This document shows, piece by piece, positions 7,661 to 10,842 of a stretch of DNA of 10,842 nt. The notes below the pieces were generated by a model. That model was not told the origin of the DNA. It saw only the letters and a program-made list of their open reading frames with translations, and did not search any database. Position numbers and translations under genes: made by a program. The stretch's first letter is position 1. Every line of letters begins with the position of its first letter. Origin of the DNA: Euperipatoides rowelli (Eukaryota > Onychophora > Udeonychophora > Euonychophora > Peripatopsidae); NCBI GenBank assembly GCA_003024985.2, contig PXIH01S0033096.1; one strand, given 5' to 3'.

Positions 7661-9305
7661 TATGCTACCAATTTGTTTCTAAATGTCAGCTATAAAAAAA
7701 AAGCCAGTTTATCTTACATTTTCAATTATTGTTTCTCTGTCGTTAGAGATATATTATTTTGGTTTTGATTTTTGAAATCTGCATTAAATTTCGATTTTAA
7801 AAATGTATAAATTTGTTCCTAAATGTTTAATAATATTTGTATTATGCTACCTGAATGTCAATATATTACATCAGCTTTCATGTATGGTCATAGTATGGGC
7901 AACTTTTTACATATATTTCTAAAACATAACTATAAAATGGGCTTTGTTCATGGTAAAAACCTACCAATATTGTAGTGAGGAGTTAGTTTTAGGAATAGAA
8001 GGCAGATATAAACCCACAAGACCATACACAAAGACACATTTTATAAAAAAAATTGAATTAGTCGTAAACAGTGTGACGGGTGCATGGAAGGTTAACATTA
8101 GTTTAGGGCTGAAGGAAAAAGCTCATCTGGGATCCAGATAATACTATCAAGACAGCCTTTGTTGATTCAAATTTTTACAGAAGAAAAAAAAATGTGTACT
8201 TGTATTTTGAATATATCGAATATAATCGAATGCAAGTCAACCTCTTATTGCTTGTTTTGGGGCTGTAGAAATGCATATCTGGGATCCAGACGCTAGTGTA
8301 TTAAGTACATAAGAGACATTGCAAGATGTCAGGGAAGTACAAGTTCAGTGTAGGATTTGTCATGCTGAGTGCTTGTCCAGCAGACTCTGTTACTCTATTA
8401 TCCTGAACTGTAAGTCTAATCTTTGGAATAATTTATATTTTGTGTTGCTTTATTTGTTAGGCTATTAGAATGTTTTTGCTATTGTTATTATTAGAAATAG
8501 TAACAGTGCAAGACTAGAGTATAATTATTTTGTTTTATAACATTTAAAATACAAAATTTATTTGCAAAATAAGAACATTGTTACAAAGGATTTGTATAAA
8601 AATAACTTTCACATCCTTAAAACAATAGGATAACAATAAAATATCCAAAGGAAAGAAAGAGACCTTATGATAACGGTAATTTTTGTTAGTAATTTTTTTT
8701 TTGTGTGTGTCNNAGTTTCCTTTATGCATAAAGTATGTAATATATACTGTATATATACTGTTTCTACATTATATTGTATACTAATCAATGCAATTATAAA
8801 AAGTAAACATTTTTAATTTACTCAGTAAATTAAAAACCACATTGGAATGTCTTAAAATTACTCGCCTAGGGACTTGGGGCACCTGGTCGAATATTTTTTA
8901 GTTTTTCACTGAGGACTCTGTACCCAACATTTTTTGAGGACTTGTTGGATCACAACTTAAAACTAAAAACATAACAACTGTTGGAAACAAGAAAAGTAAT
9001 ATGATTGGCTATTATATAGAGCAATTTCATTGGTTGGTACCATACCCTGCAAAATACTATGAACAGATTTATACACCCATTCCTTTAATATAACTAATCA
9101 AAAGGGAATGGAGAGTGTGTCTGAAGAAGTATAAATGAAATGGGATTTCTGATATATTTCAATTCTAAATACTAAACAGAATGCTAATATTTTTTTTTTT
9201 TGCTCAATTGTCAACATTTAAAAAAAAAAAAAAAAACGCCATTAAAATATTTACAACGTGCCCTTGATTATTATTATTTTTTCANTGTGTGTATTCAATT
9301 GGAAA
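7661..9305. other. AT-rich non-coding DNA with small repeats
   Basis: No gene can be supported here. A 65-codon plus frame at 7944-8141 has mixed composition (it includes GIEGRYKPTRPYTK) but no family signature, splice context or partner exon. A 14-base string ATCTGGGATCCAGA occurs at 8125-8138 and 8277-8290, each about 15 bp after GGCTG(A/T)(A/G); this suggests a diverged 150-bp duplication. NN at 8711-8712 and N at 9285 mark uncertain bases. A first exon for the NTF2-like gene below 7122 should lie in this stretch, but none could be chosen over chance ATG..GT pairs. Confidence 0.5.
9190..9236. repeat. Facing T12 and A17 runs (foldback)
   Basis: Twelve T at 9190-9201 and seventeen A at 9220-9236 flank an 18-base spacer, TGCTCAATTGTCAACATT. 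Single strands could fold into an A:T hairpin. Such tracts also arise from paired retroposon tails or slippage. No function is claimed, and the run lengths may be inexact in the assembly. Confidence 0.6.
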
Positions 9306-10160
9306 GAAACATTTTGCCCAAGAGATTGAACTACAACCTCAGTGTATGTCTAAAACATTAATGGTCATGTTCATTGCCTCATGGCAACCACTCCTTGATT
9401 TCACCTGAGGATGAATCACAATCTCAGTATTTGTCTGGGATATTTTGGTGGCTGTGTTCATTGCTTCATGATCCCCACTCCTTGACTGCACCTGAGTTTG
9501 AACTACAACTTTAGTATATGCATATGAGCTTTGCTGCCAAGCTCATTGCTTCATTACAACCACTCATTCACTGCACATGATGTTGAAACACAACCTCATT
9601 ATATGTCTGGGAGATTTTGAGGCTGTGATCATTGCCTCATGACCACCACTCCTTGAATGCCTATCAGTTTGAACCACAATATGTCTAGGAACTTTGTTGG
9701 CATGCTCCTGAGTTTGAGCCACAATCTCAGTATATGTCTGGGAGATTTGTTTACTGATTTCATTGTTTCATGACCAACACTAATTTACTACATGTGAGTT
9801 TGAACCACAATCTCAGTATATGTCTAGGAGATTTGGTGGTTTTTGCTCATTGGCTCTTGACCACCACTAAAATCTGCATCTGTGGTTGAATCTAAATTTC
9901 AGTATATGTCTAGGAGATTTGGTGGCCATGCTCACTGCCTCATGACTACCACTCCTGGACTGCACCTGAATTTGAACCAATATTTCAGTATATGTCTGGG
10001 ATATTTGGCGGCTGTGCTCATTGCTTCATGACCACAATTTATTGACTGTGCCTGAGTTTGAACCTTAATCTTATATATGTTTATATCACCACCTCAGTAT
10101 ATGTCTAGTAGCTTTACTTTACATACTTGTAGCCCCCAGAGCACCATTCCTTGACTTTAA
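9306..10160 (+). repeat. Second minisatellite, 86-bp unit, about 10 copies
   Basis: The marker CAGTATATGTCT or a close variant starts at 9340, 9425, 9512, 9597, about 9676, 9728, 9814, 9900, 9986 and 10095, giving spacings close to 86 bp. A typical unit runs CAGTATATGTCTGGGAGATT, then TGGTGGCTGTGCTCATTGC, TTCATGACCACCACTCCTTG, ACTGCACCTGAGTTTGAACC, ACAATCT. One monomer (about 9676-9727) is cut to about 53 bp and one (9986-10094) is stretched by about 23 bp with TATATGTTTATATCACCACC. Divergence between copies is moderate, so the array is old. The unit length is not a multiple of 3 and all frames contain stops. It is unrelated in sequence to the 24-bp array. Confidence 0.93.
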
Positions 10161-10226
10161 GTCACTTTTATTTTTCTATTTTTTTTGTTCATCATATAAT
10201 ATAGAGAACTTACAGGAAAAATGACA

Positions 10227-10298
10227 GACAGACATTTGGATGACACCAATTGTACTGATGTGATTGATAATTGACATTAAGCTGACAGACATTTGGAT
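10227..10298. repeat. 15-bp direct repeat pair
   Basis: GACAGACATTTGGAT occurs at 10227-10241 and 10284-10298, 57 bp apart. The sequence between is AT-rich and not obviously duplicated. It could be a short target-site-like duplication or the remains of a longer tandem unit; the 42-bp interior is too small for a known element. Confidence 0.75.
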
Positions 10299-10533
10299 AA
10301 ACCAAACAGACTTTTAGCATAATGAATAAATCTAACATAAAATACCAAATTCTAGACACATTTTTATTCAACAATATTAAATATATATATACCAGAAGTC
10401 AGGCTTGATTTGTACAGATTTCGACTCATAGTAGAAAAAAAAAAAAAAAACATTTATATTGGTTCACGATTATAATTAAAGTTTAAATTCTGCTGCAAAA
10501 CACTATAAAGAAAATAGACAAAATATGTAGATA

Positions 10534-10593
10534 TTTATTACTTTTAGACACTGTTTTTTTTTTTTTCTTTTCTACTTTTAGACACTATTTATT
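10534..10593 (-). promoter_or_regulatory. Candidate poly(A) signals for the terminal exon at 10726-10807
   Basis: On the minus strand, AATAAA appears as TTTATT on the plus strand at 10588-10593 and 10534-10539, about 130 to 190 bp after the stop codon at 10728-10726. Either would give a short 3' UTR. A 14-base direct repeat TACTTTTAGACACT (10539-10552 and 10573-10586) lies between and over them. More TTTATT copies occur closer to the stop, so the true site cannot be chosen. Confidence 0.35.
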
Positions 10594-10725
10594 TTAATCC
10601 TAAATGCTCAAATTCATAATATGCAGATCGTTATTCTAGTGAAACATGTTGTTGGCATCCTATAATTTAATAAATGCATTGTTACACGGTTTGAAATGAG
10701 ATGAAAAATAAATAAACACATTATG

Positions 10726-10807
10726 TTAAGCCAAGTCCATAAAGCGAATAATCTGTGATCTGTGGTAATAATTTCCATTTTTATCTTTGACTAAAACATT
10801 CACAAAC
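10726..10807 (-). CDS. Terminal exon of an NTF2-like protein (C-terminal piece)
   Basis: On the minus strand, a T-rich acceptor TTTTTATTTTTAG (AG at 10809-10808) is followed by one base that completes a phase-2 codon. Then come 26 codons, FVNVLVKDKNGNYYHRSQII followed by RFMDLA, and TAA at 10728-10726. The pattern of a hydrophobic strand, a charged turn with a DxNG, then a strand ending near a final FR-x-x-D matches the closing hairpin of NTF2-like domains (for example the D.FR ending of NXT1 and the DIFRY of G3BP). The phase-2 entry fits the phase-2 exit of the exon at 6642-6801, so it is either the last exon of an adjacent paralogue whose other exons lie beyond 10842, or the last exon of the same gene displaced by misassembly. 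The exon is small, so the family call rests on few residues and mainly on agreement with the other two exons. Confidence 0.5.
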
Positions 10808-10842
10808 CTAAAAATAAAAATACATTATATATGATTTTATTA

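Noticed and set aside
7944-8141. 65-codon plus-strand frame
   Set aside because: Some coding-like composition, but no family resemblance, and the opposite strand is also open in this stretch. It is more likely an unrecognised repeat than a gene.
8300-8410. Possible minus-strand exon after ACTTACAG (34 open codons)
   Set aside because: It has an acceptor-like sequence and an open frame, but no donor at the phase needed for the NTF2-like exon at 7120 and no recognisable motif.
9004-9137. Promoter-like set: ATTGG at about 9005 and 9030, TATAAAT near 9131
   Set aside because: Inverted CCAAT boxes and TATA strings are expected by chance in AT-rich DNA, and no start codon with a sensible reading frame follows.

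Overview
The window looks like AT-rich, gene-sparse nuclear DNA from an invertebrate animal. The evidence is short coding exons bounded by GT..AG sites with T-rich acceptors, a 154-bp intron, AATAAA poly(A) signals, long A/T runs, large tandem minisatellites and several N bases typical of a draft assembly. There are no bacterial-style operons, no rRNA and no intact tRNA. I cannot name the phylum securely. A marine lophotrochozoan such as a mollusc would fit the composition and the repeats, but that is inference.

Layout. Positions 1-185 read as the 3' terminal exon of a plus-strand gene for a cysteine-containing protein with a von Willebrand factor C-like signature, followed by a short 3' UTR and a poly(A) signal at 286. 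Positions 300-1310 are AT-rich non-coding DNA with small repeats. Positions 1313-5640 are a 4.3-kb minisatellite of about 180 monomers of 24 bp. It has a 96-bp higher-order block near the left edge, a 380-bp internal duplication, and an exact 106-bp duplication meeting at an N that is probably an assembly artefact. Positions 5951-6181 (minus) hold a decayed transposon-type coding fragment with the motif VTGHSYLPPDRVFG, broken by in-frame stops. Positions 6642-7120 (minus) hold two coding exons of an NTF2-like domain protein. Positions 7280-8860 are A/T-rich non-coding DNA with degenerate repeats. Positions 9306-10160 are a second minisatellite with an 86-bp unit. Positions 10726-10807 (minus) hold a terminal exon, with stop codon and poly(A) candidates, that looks like the C-terminal piece of the same kind of NTF2-like protein.

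How the parts relate. The three minus-strand exons have compatible splice phases (1, 1, 2) and together would give about 135 residues, the size of one NTF2-like domain. They are in the wrong order for a single gene, because the terminal exon lies upstream on the minus strand. The simplest reading is two tandem paralogues: one whose last exon enters the window at the right edge, and a second whose middle exons lie at 6642-7120 and whose last exon I could not find. A misordered assembly is the main alternative. Nearly all the long open frames in 2056-4479 are by-products of the 24-bp period (8 codons) and are not genes.
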